NCBI RefSeq assembly: GCF_013911085.1
Contig: NZ_JACERN010000030.1
Coordinates: 186,001 to 250,000, forward strand
Length of the DNA: 64,000 nucleotides
Reading direction: 5' to 3'
Origin: Aquitalea aquatica
GTDB taxonomy: Bacteria > Pseudomonadota > Gammaproteobacteria > Burkholderiales > Chromobacteriaceae
Shown piece after piece: positions 20,528-28,838 of the stretch (within the stretch, counting starts at the first letter, position 1; each line of letters starts with the position of its first letter). The position numbers were made by a program, and so were the translations under genes. The notes under the pieces were generated by a model. It saw only the letters and a list, made by a program, of their open reading frames with translations, searched no databases and was not told where the DNA came from.

Positions 20528-20943
20528 GGTGTGCTGTTTTGCGTGGCGAAAGTCAGCTGGGTCAGGCCAGCAGCCCGGGCGGCCTCCATGACACTCACTA
20601 CCGACTGATGAGTTGCCTTGGCATCGGCGTTGATGATGATCACCGGGTCTTTCTTGCCGGCAGCCGCATCGCGCAACTGCACCTGCAAGGCCGACTTGTC
20701 ACCGGCCGCCAGCTTGTGTCCTGCCACTTCCATCTCACCGGAAGCCGCCACCGCTACCGTGATCTCGGTAGCCACAGGCTGACTGGTTTCGGCCTGAGCA
20801 CTGGGCAGCTTGATCTTCAGCTCGGCAAATTTTGAATAAGTGGTGGTGACCATCAGGAAAATCAGGATCACCAACAGCAAGTCAATCATCGGAATGAAGT
20901 TGATTTCCGGCTCCTCGCGTTGCCGTCCACGACGAAAATTCAT
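20524..20943 (-). CDS. ExbD/TolR family protein
   Basis: A 139-residue bitopic inner-membrane protein of the proton-driven ExbBD/TolQR family. The single TM helix (about 16-36) is preceded by EPEINFIPMIDLLLVILIFL, with the conserved Asp (near residue 21) that carries protons in this family. The rest is periplasmic. It is paired with the ExbB-type gene. No tonB is adjacent, so the partner energised by this motor is not shown by the sequence. Confidence 0.92.
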   Translation of the reverse strand: MNFRRGRQREEPEINFIPMIDLLLVILIFLMVTTTYSKFAELKIKLPSAQAETSQPVATEITVAVAASGEMEVAGHKLAAGDKSALQVQLRDAAAGKKDPVIIINADAKATHQSVVSVMEAARAAGLTQLTFATQNSTP

Positions 20944-21563
20944 GACTTGCTGCCATTCTGGCGTTCGCCATGCAGTACTTCCACCAGCTTCACCGCCTGG
21001 GATTCCATTTCGACCAGCAAGCCATCCACGTGAGCGCGGAAATGGCGATAGAACATCATGCTGGGAATCGCCACAATCAAGCCAAAAGCCGTGTTGTACA
21101 GTGCAATGGAAATACCATGTGCTAGTTGCTGCGGATTGGATGAACCGCCTGGAGCCTGCGAACCGAAAATCTCGATCATGCCGATCACCGTGCCCAGCAG
21201 GCCCAGCAAGGGGGCCATGGCAGCGATGGTGCCCAGCGTATTCAGGAAGCGTTCCAGTTGATGCGCCACCACGCGGCCTTCGTCCTCGATGGCGTCTTTC
21301 ATCACCTCGCGACTGACGCTGACATTACGCAGGCCAGCAGCGAACAGCTTGCCCAGCGGTGAATGGTTGTTGAGTAATTGCAGCAGGTCGGCCGAGGCGC
21401 CAACCCGACGATATTCGGTTACAGTCTGCGCCAGCAGGCCATCCGGTACGATCAGCGACGCGCGCAAACTGAACAGTCGCTCGAAGATGATGGCCAGCGA
21501 AATGACCGAGGCCAGAATGATGGTCCAGATCGGCCAACCGGCCGCTTCAATGATTGACCACAC
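20940..21563 (-). CDS. MotA/TolQ/ExbB proton channel family protein
   Basis: A 207-residue inner-membrane protein with three TM helices (about 12-30, 110-132 and 153-176). Its core, TLGTIAAMAPLLGLLGTVIG followed by GISIALYNTAFGLIVAIP, is the ExbB/TolQ channel signature. It is first in the run exbB-exbD-lpxK-trm112-kdsB-adk, whose order is common in betaproteobacteria. It is divergent from xseA across the gap with DnaA-box-like sequences. Confidence 0.93.
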   Translation of the reverse strand: MWSIIEAAGWPIWTIILASVISLAIIFERLFSLRASLIVPDGLLAQTVTEYRRVGASADLLQLLNNHSPLGKLFAAGLRNVSVSREVMKDAIEDEGRVVAHQLERFLNTLGTIAAMAPLLGLLGTVIGMIEIFGSQAPGGSSNPQQLAHGISIALYNTAFGLIVAIPSMMFYRHFRAHVDGLLVEMESQAVKLVEVLHGERQNGSKS

Positions 21564-21945
21564 GAAACATTCTCCAAAGCTTTAGCTAAACGCTAAACTT
21601 TAGCGGTTGCCAGGGTTCTCGGCAACCGTAGGCAGAGACTTGCCGCCAATAAAAAAAGACATTTCCCAAACCAATGTAAGGAAATTCGCTAAGAGTCGAT
21701 TTTCTAAGGGAAATTTGGCCGCATCCACAGATGCTGTGGATAACTTTGTTGATAAGCTTGTGAACAGACCGCTCATATCCTGCTGGCACGGCGCTTTCAT
21801 CAGGCTGCACGCAATTTGAACAAAACACACAAGTTACTGTTTTTAAAAGAATTTAATCAAAGCAACATACCACCAGCCAAAAGCATTGTCCGACAATTTA
21901 CAGACGACAAAAAACGGTATTCTTGCTGTGGATGACTTGACAACC
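21564..21945. other. Gene-free divergent intergenic region with DnaA-box-like cluster
   Basis: A 382-base gap between exbB (minus) and xseA (plus). At 21735-21743 TGTGGATAA is a perfect reverse-strand DnaA box (TTATCCACA). TGTTGATAA at 21747-21755 and TGTGAACAG at 21759-21767 are weaker matches, each spaced exactly 12 bases apart, and GCATCCACA at 21721-21729 is a weak forward match. AT-rich stretches flank the cluster. A small hairpin (CGGTTGCC/GGCAACCG) lies near 21603. Short open frames here have no coding signs. Confidence 0.5.
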
Positions 21946-23301
21946 ATGAATTTCAATACCTCGGCCAACGATGTTATCAGCGTCTCCTCGCTTAACCGCA
22001 TGGCGCGTGACCTGCTCGAATCAGGTCTGCCTCCCATGTGGATCGGCGGTGAAATATCCAATCTGACCCTGGCGGCTTCCGGTCACGCCTATTTCTCGCT
22101 CAAGGATGGCGGCGCACAAATCCGCTGCGTCATGTTCCGCCACAAACTGAGCCTGCTGCCCTTCCGCCTGGCCGAAGGCATGCAGGTGGAACTCAAAGGC
22201 CTGGTCACCCTGTACGAAGCCCGTGGCGACTTCCAGATCAATGTCGACACCATGCGCTCGGCCGGATTGGGCCGCCTGTATGAAGCCTTTGAAAAACTCA
22301 AAGCCAAGCTGAATGCCGAAGGCTTGTTCGAGCAGGCCCGCAAGCGCGCCTTGCCGCCGCACCCACGCGCCATCGGCATCGTCACTTCCCCTGCGGCTGC
22401 GGCACTGCGCGATGTCGTCACCACTCTGGCGCGGCGCATGCCCGGCATTCCGGTCATCCTCTACCCGGCACAGGTGCAGGGGGAAACGGCCGCCCGGCAA
22501 ATTGCCGCCGCCATCCAGCAAGCCTCGACCCGGCAGGAAGTAGAAGTGCTGATTGTCTGCCGGGGCGGGGGCAGCATCGAAGACTTGTGGTCATTCAACG
22601 AAGAGATCGTTGCCCGCGCCCTGGCCGCCTGCACCATTCCCACCGTCAGCGGCGTAGGCCACGAAACCGATTTCACTATCGCTGACTTTGTAGCCGACCG
22701 TCGGGCCCCGACCCCTACGGCCGCTGCCGAGCTGGTTTCTCCCAATCAGGAACAACTTCGTCTGCAACTGGAGCAAGGCAAGCGCGGTCTGGAGCGCGCC
22801 TTGTCCCGGCTGCTCACTGACAAGTCGCAGCGACTGGACTACCTGGCCCGTCGCCTGGCACACCCTGGCGACAAGCTGCGCCGCCAGGCCCAGACCCTGA
22901 ACCAGGCCAGCGATCGCATGCAGCGCGGGCTGGACTCCCTGTTCTCACGCCGACGCTGGGCGCTGCAACTAGCCAGCAGCCGCATGCAGCGACACCAGCC
23001 CCAACTTGCCCAGCAGCAGCAGCAGCTTGCCCAGTTGGCCGAACGTCTGCAACGTGGAGTCAGCCAGACGCTGCACCGACAGCAGCAATTGCTACAGCAA
23101 CACCGCGCCACACTCGAAGCGATGAGTCCGGAAGCGGTGCTCAGCCGCGGCTATGCCATTGTGCAAAAGCGCGATGGGCAAACCGTGAAATCACCCCAGG
23201 AATTACTGAATCAGGAAAGAGTTCTGCTACGTCTGGCAGAGGGTCTCACCGAGGCTATTATCGACCATCCGCAGGGAGCACAACCGGAGTTGCCATTCTG
23301 A
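21946..23301 (+). CDS. xseA: Exodeoxyribonuclease VII large subunit
   Basis: Large subunit of the single-strand-specific exonuclease VII. The 451-residue protein has an N-terminal OB fold (about 10-110, with WIGGEISNLTLAASGHAYFS), the catalytic region with AIGIVTSPAAAALRDV and RGGGSIEDLWSFNEE and VSGVGHETDFTIADFVADRR, then a Gln/Arg-rich coiled-coil region (about 265-395). ATG 21946 gives the family length; an in-frame ATG at 21886 would add 20 residues. xseB is not adjacent. Confidence 0.94.
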   Translation: MNFNTSANDVISVSSLNRMARDLLESGLPPMWIGGEISNLTLAASGHAYFSLKDGGAQIRCVMFRHKLSLLPFRLAEGMQVELKGLVTLYEARGDFQINVDTMRSAGLGRLYEAFEKLKAKLNAEGLFEQARKRALPPHPRAIGIVTSPAAAALRDVVTTLARRMPGIPVILYPAQVQGETAARQIAAAIQQASTRQEVEVLIVCRGGGSIEDLWSFNEEIVARALAACTIPTVSGVGHETDFTIADFVADRRAPTPTAAAELVSPNQEQLRLQLEQGKRGLERALSRLLTDKSQRLDYLARRLAHPGDKLRRQAQTLNQASDRMQRGLDSLFSRRRWALQLASSRMQRHQPQLAQQQQQLAQLAERLQRGVSQTLHRQQQLLQQHRATLEAMSPEAVLSRGYAIVQKRDGQTVKSPQELLNQERVLLRLAEGLTEAIIDHPQGAQPELPF

Positions 23302-23386
23302 AACCTGCGGGGTTAATAAGAGGTTTGCTTGACATGGATCAGCTTTTTGCCGAGCATGCAAATCAAACAACCGTTTGAACGCAACC

Positions 23387-23845
23387 ATGCTGAAACCTTC
23401 GCCGCGCCTGATCAAGACCATCATCAACCTGTGGCCGCCCTTTCTGGGAGCCGGCATCAAGGTCTGCCACATCGCTTCCGACTGGAAGCAAGTCGATGTG
23501 CGCTTACGGCTAGGCCTGACCAATCGCAATTACGTCGGCGTGCACTTTGGTGGAAGTCTGTATTCGATGACTGATCCATTTTTCATGCTGATGCTGATAC
23601 AGTCACTCGGTCCGGATTATGTGGTGTGGGACAAGGCGGGTTCCATCGAATATCACAAGCCCGGCACCGGCGTGGTCAGTGCCCGCTTCCAGCTGGACGA
23701 AACCCAACTGCAGGACATCCGCCAGCGCACCGCCGGCGGCGAGAAATATCTGCCGGAGCTAAAGGTGGACATCCGGGACCAGGCTGGCGACATTGTCGCC
23801 ACCGTCAACAAAACACTGTATGTAAGACGCAAAAAAGGCCGCTGA
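23387..23845 (+). CDS. DUF4442 domain protein, hotdog thioesterase-like
   Basis: A 152-residue protein with the DUF4442 pattern: an N-terminal helix (LIKTIINLWPPFLGAGI), then NRNYVGVHFGGSLYSMTDPF and a beta-rich C-terminal half. The family has the hotdog fold of acyl-CoA thioesterases, but activity is unproven. ATG 23387 is preferred over the upstream TTG at 23375. The stop codon sits inside the left arm of the following terminator. Confidence 0.8.
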   Translation: MLKPSPRLIKTIINLWPPFLGAGIKVCHIASDWKQVDVRLRLGLTNRNYVGVHFGGSLYSMTDPFFMLMLIQSLGPDYVVWDKAGSIEYHKPGTGVVSARFQLDETQLQDIRQRTAGGEKYLPELKVDIRDQAGDIVATVNKTLYVRRKKGR

Positions 23846-23858
23846 GCGGCCTTTTTTT
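23831..23858. terminator. Terminator between DUF4442 gene and ArsR-type gene
   Basis: A-run, GGCCGCT, AGCGGCC, T-run form a symmetrical hairpin with A/T tails on both sides. It can serve both convergent genes and includes the stop codon of the upstream one. Confidence 0.88.
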
Positions 23859-23881
23859 ATTGGCATTGCCTGACAGATGGG

Positions 23882-24178
23882 TCAGTCGACAAAACCACAG
23901 AATACTTCACGCATCATCTTGAGCACTTCCAGTGTCCGGATATCACCGACACGGTAATAAACCCGGTTGGCATCCTTGCGTGTTCGCAGCACACCTTTGT
24001 CGCGCATGATGGCCAGATGCTGGGAAATGTTGCTCTGCGAGGTTCCTACCTGCTCCACAATATCCTGCACACTGACTTCCTGGTCGCCCAGTACCGAAAT
24101 GATCTTCAACCGCAAGGGATGCGACATTGCCTTCATCGCCCTTGAGGACTGTTCGATCTGGTCATCGTTGAACAGCAA
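23882..24178 (-). CDS. ArsR/SmtB family transcriptional regulator
   Basis: A 98-residue winged-helix protein: AMSHPLRLKIISVL (helix 2), SVQDIVEQVGTSQSNISQHL (recognition helices), DANRVYYRVGD (wing). The classical ELCVCDL metal motif is replaced by VSVQDIV and only one Cys is present, near the C terminus, so a metal-sensing role is not supported. It is divergent from gpmI. AT-rich DNA at 24190-24280 may hold its operator. Confidence 0.85.
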   Translation of the reverse strand: MLFNDDQIEQSSRAMKAMSHPLRLKIISVLGDQEVSVQDIVEQVGTSQSNISQHLAIMRDKGVLRTRKDANRVYYRVGDIRTLEVLKMMREVFCGFVD

Positions 24179-24291
24179 GCTCTGCTCCTAAGTAGATTGC
24201 AATGCGTATTTATATTGGTTTGACTACGGTACAATACTAACTAAAAAAATCAATACCATCAAGAATTTCTAATATTCTGATTGTGGACATC

Positions 24292-25812
24292 ATGACAGCT
24301 ATCACACCGGTATTACTCCTCATCCTCGACGGCTTCGGACACCGACTGGAAGGCGACGACAACGCCATCCTGCATGCCAACACTCCCACCTGGAACGCAC
24401 TGAAACAGGCGTTTCCCTACGGCGTAATCGATGCCTCCGAAGGCTTTGTCGGCCTGCCCAAAGGACAGTTTGGCAACTCGGAAGTCGGCCACCTCAACAT
24501 CGGCGCCGGTCGGATTGTCCAACAAGACATCAGCCGCATCGACTGCGATATCGAAGAAAATCGTTTCGACCAGAATCCCGTCCTGCAACAAGCCATCCAG
24601 CAAGCAAAAACTTCGGCCTTGCACGTGATGGGTCTGTTGTCCGATGGCGGTGTACATAGCCACGAAAATCACATTTTCGCCCTGATCCGCGCCGCACAGA
24701 CCGCAGGCGTCAGCAAGATTTACGTGCATGCCTTCCTGGATGGCCGCGACACTCCGCCGCGTAGCGCTGAAACCTACCTCAAGCGCCTGGATGACGTGCT
24801 GGCTGACTGCCCGGCGGCCCGTCTGGTATCGGTTACCGGTCGCTACTGGGCCATGGATCGCGACAAACGCTGGGAGCGAGTAGAGCCTGCCTATCGACTG
24901 CTGGTGGAGGGCGAAGGCCTGCACCATGCCGACAGTGGCCTGGCCGCTTTGACTGCTGCCTATGCACGTGACGAGAACGACGAATTCGTGGCAGCAACCA
25001 GCATCGGCGAACCGGTGAAGATGCAGGACGGCGATGTTGCCTTGTTCATGAATTTCCGTGCCGACCGCGCCCGCCAGCTCACCACCGCGCTGACCGATCC
25101 GGCTTTTGCCGGTTTCAAGGCTCGCCAGCCCCAACTGGGCCTGTTCGCCACCCTCACCTCCTATGGCGAGGCCTACAGCAACCCGGTGGCCTATGCACCA
25201 CAGAAAATCAGCAATGGTCTGGGCGAATACCTGGCAGCGCAAGGCTTGAAGCAACTGCGCATTGCCGAAACTGAAAAATACCCGCACGTTACCTACTTCT
25301 TCAACGGCGGCGAAGAGCAGGTTTATCCGGGTGAAGACCGCATTCTGGTCCCCTCGCCCAAGGTAGCCACTTACGATCTGCAGCCGGAAATGAACGCAGC
25401 CCAGGTGACCGACCACATCGTGGAAGCCATTGCCTCGGGCAAATACCAGGCCATCATCTGCAATTACGCCAATGGCGACATGGTGGGCCATACCGGCAAG
25501 TTCGATGCGGCTGTGAAAGCCGTGGAAGCACTGGATGGCTGCATCAAACGCTGCGTGGATGCCATGCGTGCCGCCGGTGGCGAGGTGCTGATTACCGCCG
25601 ATCACGGGAACTGCGAGCAGATGTTCGACTCTGTGCATCACCAGCCGCACACCCAGCACACGCTGGACAAGGTGCCCTTCCTCTACATCGGCCGCAAAGC
25701 CACGATCAAGGAAGGTGGCGCACTACGAGACATCTCGCCGTCGCTGCTGGCCATGATGGGTCTGCCCCAGCCGGAAGAAATGACCGGCCGTTCGCTGATC
25801 GACTTCCAGTAA
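24292..25812 (+). CDS. gpmI: 2,3-bisphosphoglycerate-independent phosphoglycerate mutase
   Basis: Interconverts 3- and 2-phosphoglycerate in glycolysis using two Mn ions. The 506-residue protein has PVLLLILDGFGHR (metal-binding Asp), FGNSEVGHLNIGAGRIVQQD (phospho-serine), HAFLDGRDTPP, NFRADRARQL, and ICNYANGDMVGHTGKFDAAV with ITADHGNCEQM (second metal site). ATG 24292 is used; a GTG at 24283 is in frame. gpmI-envC-ctpA is a conserved order in many proteobacteria. A strong hairpin follows the stop. Confidence 0.96.
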   Translation: MTAITPVLLLILDGFGHRLEGDDNAILHANTPTWNALKQAFPYGVIDASEGFVGLPKGQFGNSEVGHLNIGAGRIVQQDISRIDCDIEENRFDQNPVLQQAIQQAKTSALHVMGLLSDGGVHSHENHIFALIRAAQTAGVSKIYVHAFLDGRDTPPRSAETYLKRLDDVLADCPAARLVSVTGRYWAMDRDKRWERVEPAYRLLVEGEGLHHADSGLAALTAAYARDENDEFVAATSIGEPVKMQDGDVALFMNFRADRARQLTTALTDPAFAGFKARQPQLGLFATLTSYGEAYSNPVAYAPQKISNGLGEYLAAQGLKQLRIAETEKYPHVTYFFNGGEEQVYPGEDRILVPSPKVATYDLQPEMNAAQVTDHIVEAIASGKYQAIICNYANGDMVGHTGKFDAAVKAVEALDGCIKRCVDAMRAAGGEVLITADHGNCEQMFDSVHHQPHTQHTLDKVPFLYIGRKATIKEGGALRDISPSLLAMMGLPQPEEMTGRSLIDFQ

Positions 25813-25819
25813 GTCACTG

Positions 25820-25844
25820 CGCCGGTCTGCCATGCAGACCGGCG
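25820..25844 (+). terminator. Hairpin after gpmI
   Basis: An 11-base perfect stem (25820-25830 with 25834-25844) with a CAT loop. No long T-run follows, so it may only attenuate transcription into envC. Confidence 0.55.
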
Positions 25845-25918
25845 GTCTCTCCATCCCCATCCCTCCGCATTCGCCTGTTATCATGCAGGCCACAGGCTTA
25901 ATCCGAAGCGATAATGGA

Positions 25919-27247
25919 ATGAAACCGATACTGCTGTTCGCCCTGCTGGCCGGCGCGGCCCAAGCTGCGACACCTACCGCCTCCCCTCCCCTGTCTACCG
26001 CACCACAGCAGCAGAATCTGCAATCGGTGCGCAAGGAAATCGACAGCCTGAAAAAGGACCTCGCGCAGAAGCAGGTGGTGCAGCAGGAAGCCAAATCGGC
26101 CATTCAGGAGTCGGAACAGGCCATCGCCAAGACCAGCAAGGTCATTGCCACGCTGGAAAACAAGCAAAGCAATTCGGCACAACAACTGGCCGAGCTGCGC
26201 AAACAAGTACAAGACACTGCAAACAAGCTGGCCACCACCCGGCAACATGTCGCACAGATGCTGGCCAGGCAGTACAAAAATGGCGATCACGACGCCATGA
26301 AACTGATGCTGAATGCCGATGATCCCAACCAGACCTCGCGGGACATGGTGTACTACCAGCACATTGCCAAAGCCCAGCAGCAGATGGTGGCGCAGCTGAT
26401 TACCCACCAGCACGAACTGGAAGCGCTGACCTACCAGCTGGAACAGGAGCTGGCTCGCCTGGACGCCCTGTCCAATCATAAGAGCCGGGAAAAAAACGCC
26501 CTGCTCAACAGCAAGACCAACAAACTGGCCCAACTGAACAAGCTGTCCGGAGAAATCCAGGCCGGGCAAAGCCGACTGGGCAAGCTGCAAGAGGATGAAA
26601 AGCGGCTGACCAACCTGATTGCCCAGATCAATCAGGAAATCGAACGCCGTCGTAAAGAAGCCGCCCGCAAGGCGGCAGAAGAACGCAAGGCCAGACAGGC
26701 TGCGGCCATTGCGGCCAAGAAGGAAAACGAACGCCGTCGCAAGCTGGCCGAAAGCGCGCGCAAGCAAGGCAAACCAGTGCCAGAAGTAGCCAAGAAAACC
26801 GTACCGGTTCCACAGGAAAAACCCGTCGACGATGTGGCAGACAACAGCGCTGCCGGCAAGGCGTTCACCAGTCTGCAGGGCCGCATGAAAATGCCGGTGT
26901 CCGGCGTACTGGCCGGCCGCTTTGGCAGCGCCCGTAGTGAAGGGACTTCGTGGAAGGGCCTGTTCATCAAAACCGCGCCGGGGCAGGCCGTACATGCGGT
27001 CGCCGACGGCAACGTAGTGTATGCTGATGCGCTACGCGGATTCGGCAACGCCGTGATCATTGACCATGGCGGCAATTACCTCACGGTGTATACCGGCCTG
27101 TCCTCCATCGGCAAGAGCGTGGGCAGTTCGGTCAAGGCCGGTGAAACACTTGGCAACACAGGGGCACTGGACAGCGGCGAATCCGGCCTGTACTTTGAAA
27201 TCCGGCACATGGGACGACCTCTCAACCCGCAAACCTGGGTACGCTAA
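25919..27247 (+). CDS. envC: Murein hydrolase activator EnvC-like
   Basis: Periplasmic activator of septal amidases. The 442-residue protein has a signal peptide (MKPILLFALLAGAAQA), a long coiled coil (about 28-275, rich in Gln, Lys and Glu), a basic linker, and a C-terminal LytM (M23) domain (about 325-440). The LytM catalytic residues are replaced: WKGLFIK where HxxxD is expected, and LYFEIRHMG where HxH is expected. It is therefore a non-catalytic activator, as in E. coli EnvC. ATG 25919 is the only start that gives a signal peptide. Confidence 0.92.
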   Translation: MKPILLFALLAGAAQAATPTASPPLSTAPQQQNLQSVRKEIDSLKKDLAQKQVVQQEAKSAIQESEQAIAKTSKVIATLENKQSNSAQQLAELRKQVQDTANKLATTRQHVAQMLARQYKNGDHDAMKLMLNADDPNQTSRDMVYYQHIAKAQQQMVAQLITHQHELEALTYQLEQELARLDALSNHKSREKNALLNSKTNKLAQLNKLSGEIQAGQSRLGKLQEDEKRLTNLIAQINQEIERRRKEAARKAAEERKARQAAAIAAKKENERRRKLAESARKQGKPVPEVAKKTVPVPQEKPVDDVADNSAAGKAFTSLQGRMKMPVSGVLAGRFGSARSEGTSWKGLFIKTAPGQAVHAVADGNVVYADALRGFGNAVIIDHGGNYLTVYTGLSSIGKSVGSSVKAGETLGNTGALDSGESGLYFEIRHMGRPLNPQTWVR

Positions 27248-27279
27248 GCCACCCGCGGTATCGGAGACCAACACACAAT

Positions 27280-28707
27280 ATGACTAGTCATCGCATGAAA
27301 AAAATTGCCTGGCTCGCGGCCGGTGCTCTGGCCGGCGGCGCCCTTACCCTCAGTGTGCAGGCTTTTGCCGGCAAAGAACCCACCGCACTGCCGCTGAATG
27401 AATTGCGTACCTTTGCCGAAGTATTCGGCCGCATCAAGCAGGATTATGTTGATCCGGTCGATGACAAAAAGCTGATTACCGAGGCCATCAAGGGCATGCT
27501 CAGCGGGCTGGACCCGCATTCCGATTACATGGATGCCGATGCCTTCAAGGAATTGCGTGAAGGTACCCAAGGCGAATTCGGTGGTCTGGGCATTGAGATC
27601 GGTGCCGAAGACGGCTTGGTAAAAGTCGTCTCGCCGATTGAAGACACCCCGGCACAAAAGGCCGGCATCAAGAGTGGCGACCTCATCATCAAGATCGACG
27701 ACACCCCGGTACGCGGCCTGTCGCTGAATGATGCGGTCAAACGCATGCGTGGCAAACCCGGCACCAAGGTCACGCTAACCATTGCCCGCAAGAGTGAAAC
27801 CAAACCGCTGGTCTTCACCCTCAACCGCGCCATCATCAAGACCAAGAGCGTCAAGTTCAAGCTGCTGGAACCGGGCTACGGCTATGTCCGCATCACCCAG
27901 TTCCAGGAGCACACCACGGAAAATCTGGCGGAAGCCGTGGCCAGCATGACCAAGCAGAACAAGCAGCCGCTCAAGGGCCTGGTGCTGGATTTGCGTGATG
28001 ACCCAGGTGGCTTGCTGACCAGCGCCGTTGGCGTATCCGCCGCCTTCCTGCCCAAGGATGCGCTGGTGGTCTACACCGAAGGCCGCACTGCAGATGCCAA
28101 GATGAAGCTGACAGCCACGCCGCAGAACTACGGCCGCCCGGGCATGCCCGATCCGCTGTCGGTACTGCCGCAGGAAACCCACAAGGTACCGCTGGTGGTG
28201 CTGGTCAACGGCGGCTCGGCCTCGGCTTCGGAAATCGTCGCGGGTGCGCTGCAAGACCACAAGCGCGCCGTGCTGGTGGGTACGCAGACCTTTGGCAAGG
28301 GCTCGGTACAGTCCATCCTGCCGCTGGGCAGTGCCGGGGGCATCAAGCTGACCACCGCCCGCTACTTCACACCAAGTGGCCGCTCCATCCAGGCCAAGGG
28401 CATTGTGCCGGACGTGGCGGTGGAAGACGCTACCGTGACAGCTGCCGACCAGGCCCTGCGCGTACGCGAGGTGGATCTGGAAAACCATCTGGCCAATCCG
28501 AATGGCGACGAAGCCCCGTCCAAATCGGCCAAGCCAGTGAAGCCGGCAACACCGCCTGTGATCAAACAGGAAGCGCCCAAGCCACAGGACGACAAGAACG
28601 CCAGCCCGGAAAACCCGCGCGAGCCGAATCCGAAGCAGGATTACCAATTGTCCCAGGGCCTGAACATCCTCAAGGTGCAGCAACTGCTGATCAAACAAGG
28701 CAATTGA
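27280..28707 (+). CDS. ctpA: S41 family C-terminal processing peptidase
   Basis: Periplasmic serine protease with a PDZ domain. The 475-residue protein has an N-terminal signal or anchor (KKIAWLAAGALAGGALTLSV), a PDZ domain (about 100-185, GGLGIEIGAEDGLVKVV), then the S41 core with GLVLDLRDDPGGLLTSAVGV, the serine in LVNGGSASASEIVAGALQDH and the lysine in GTQTFGKGSVQSILPL. A Pro/Lys-rich tail follows. CtpA-type proteases in other bacteria degrade murein hydrolases, which fits its place next to envC. In-frame Met 27295 is an alternative start. Confidence 0.95.
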   Translation: MTSHRMKKIAWLAAGALAGGALTLSVQAFAGKEPTALPLNELRTFAEVFGRIKQDYVDPVDDKKLITEAIKGMLSGLDPHSDYMDADAFKELREGTQGEFGGLGIEIGAEDGLVKVVSPIEDTPAQKAGIKSGDLIIKIDDTPVRGLSLNDAVKRMRGKPGTKVTLTIARKSETKPLVFTLNRAIIKTKSVKFKLLEPGYGYVRITQFQEHTTENLAEAVASMTKQNKQPLKGLVLDLRDDPGGLLTSAVGVSAAFLPKDALVVYTEGRTADAKMKLTATPQNYGRPGMPDPLSVLPQETHKVPLVVLVNGGSASASEIVAGALQDHKRAVLVGTQTFGKGSVQSILPLGSAGGIKLTTARYFTPSGRSIQAKGIVPDVAVEDATVTAADQALRVREVDLENHLANPNGDEAPSKSAKPVKPATPPVIKQEAPKPQDDKNASPENPREPNPKQDYQLSQGLNILKVQQLLIKQGN

Positions 28708-28719
28708 TAGCACTTAAGG

Positions 28720-28752
28720 CAGCCACCCCGTCATGTGCGGGGTGGCTGTTTT
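28720..28752 (+). terminator. Rho-independent terminator after ctpA
   Basis: An 11-base stem (28720-28730 with 28738-28748) is followed by TTTT. Confidence 0.9.
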
Positions 28753-28838
28753 CATTTCAGCTCGCAGAAAAGCAGGCGGCAAAAGCCCTGCCCATCCAGC
28801 CCTATTCCTGCTAGGCTTGTCACTTCTGAAGTCCTTCC

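Noticed and set aside
21607-21819. 70-codon ORF in the exbB-xseA gap
   Set aside because: No ribosome-binding site and no protein-like pattern; it covers the DnaA-box-like cluster.
21564-21945. Calling this gap the chromosomal origin
   Set aside because: dnaA, dnaN and rpmH are not seen here, only one box is perfect, and GC skew cannot be judged from one window; it is kept as a finding, not a call.
24313-25659. Long open frame antisense to gpmI (448 codons)
   Set aside because: It is a shadow caused by GC-rich codon use; gpmI on the plus strand has all family motifs.
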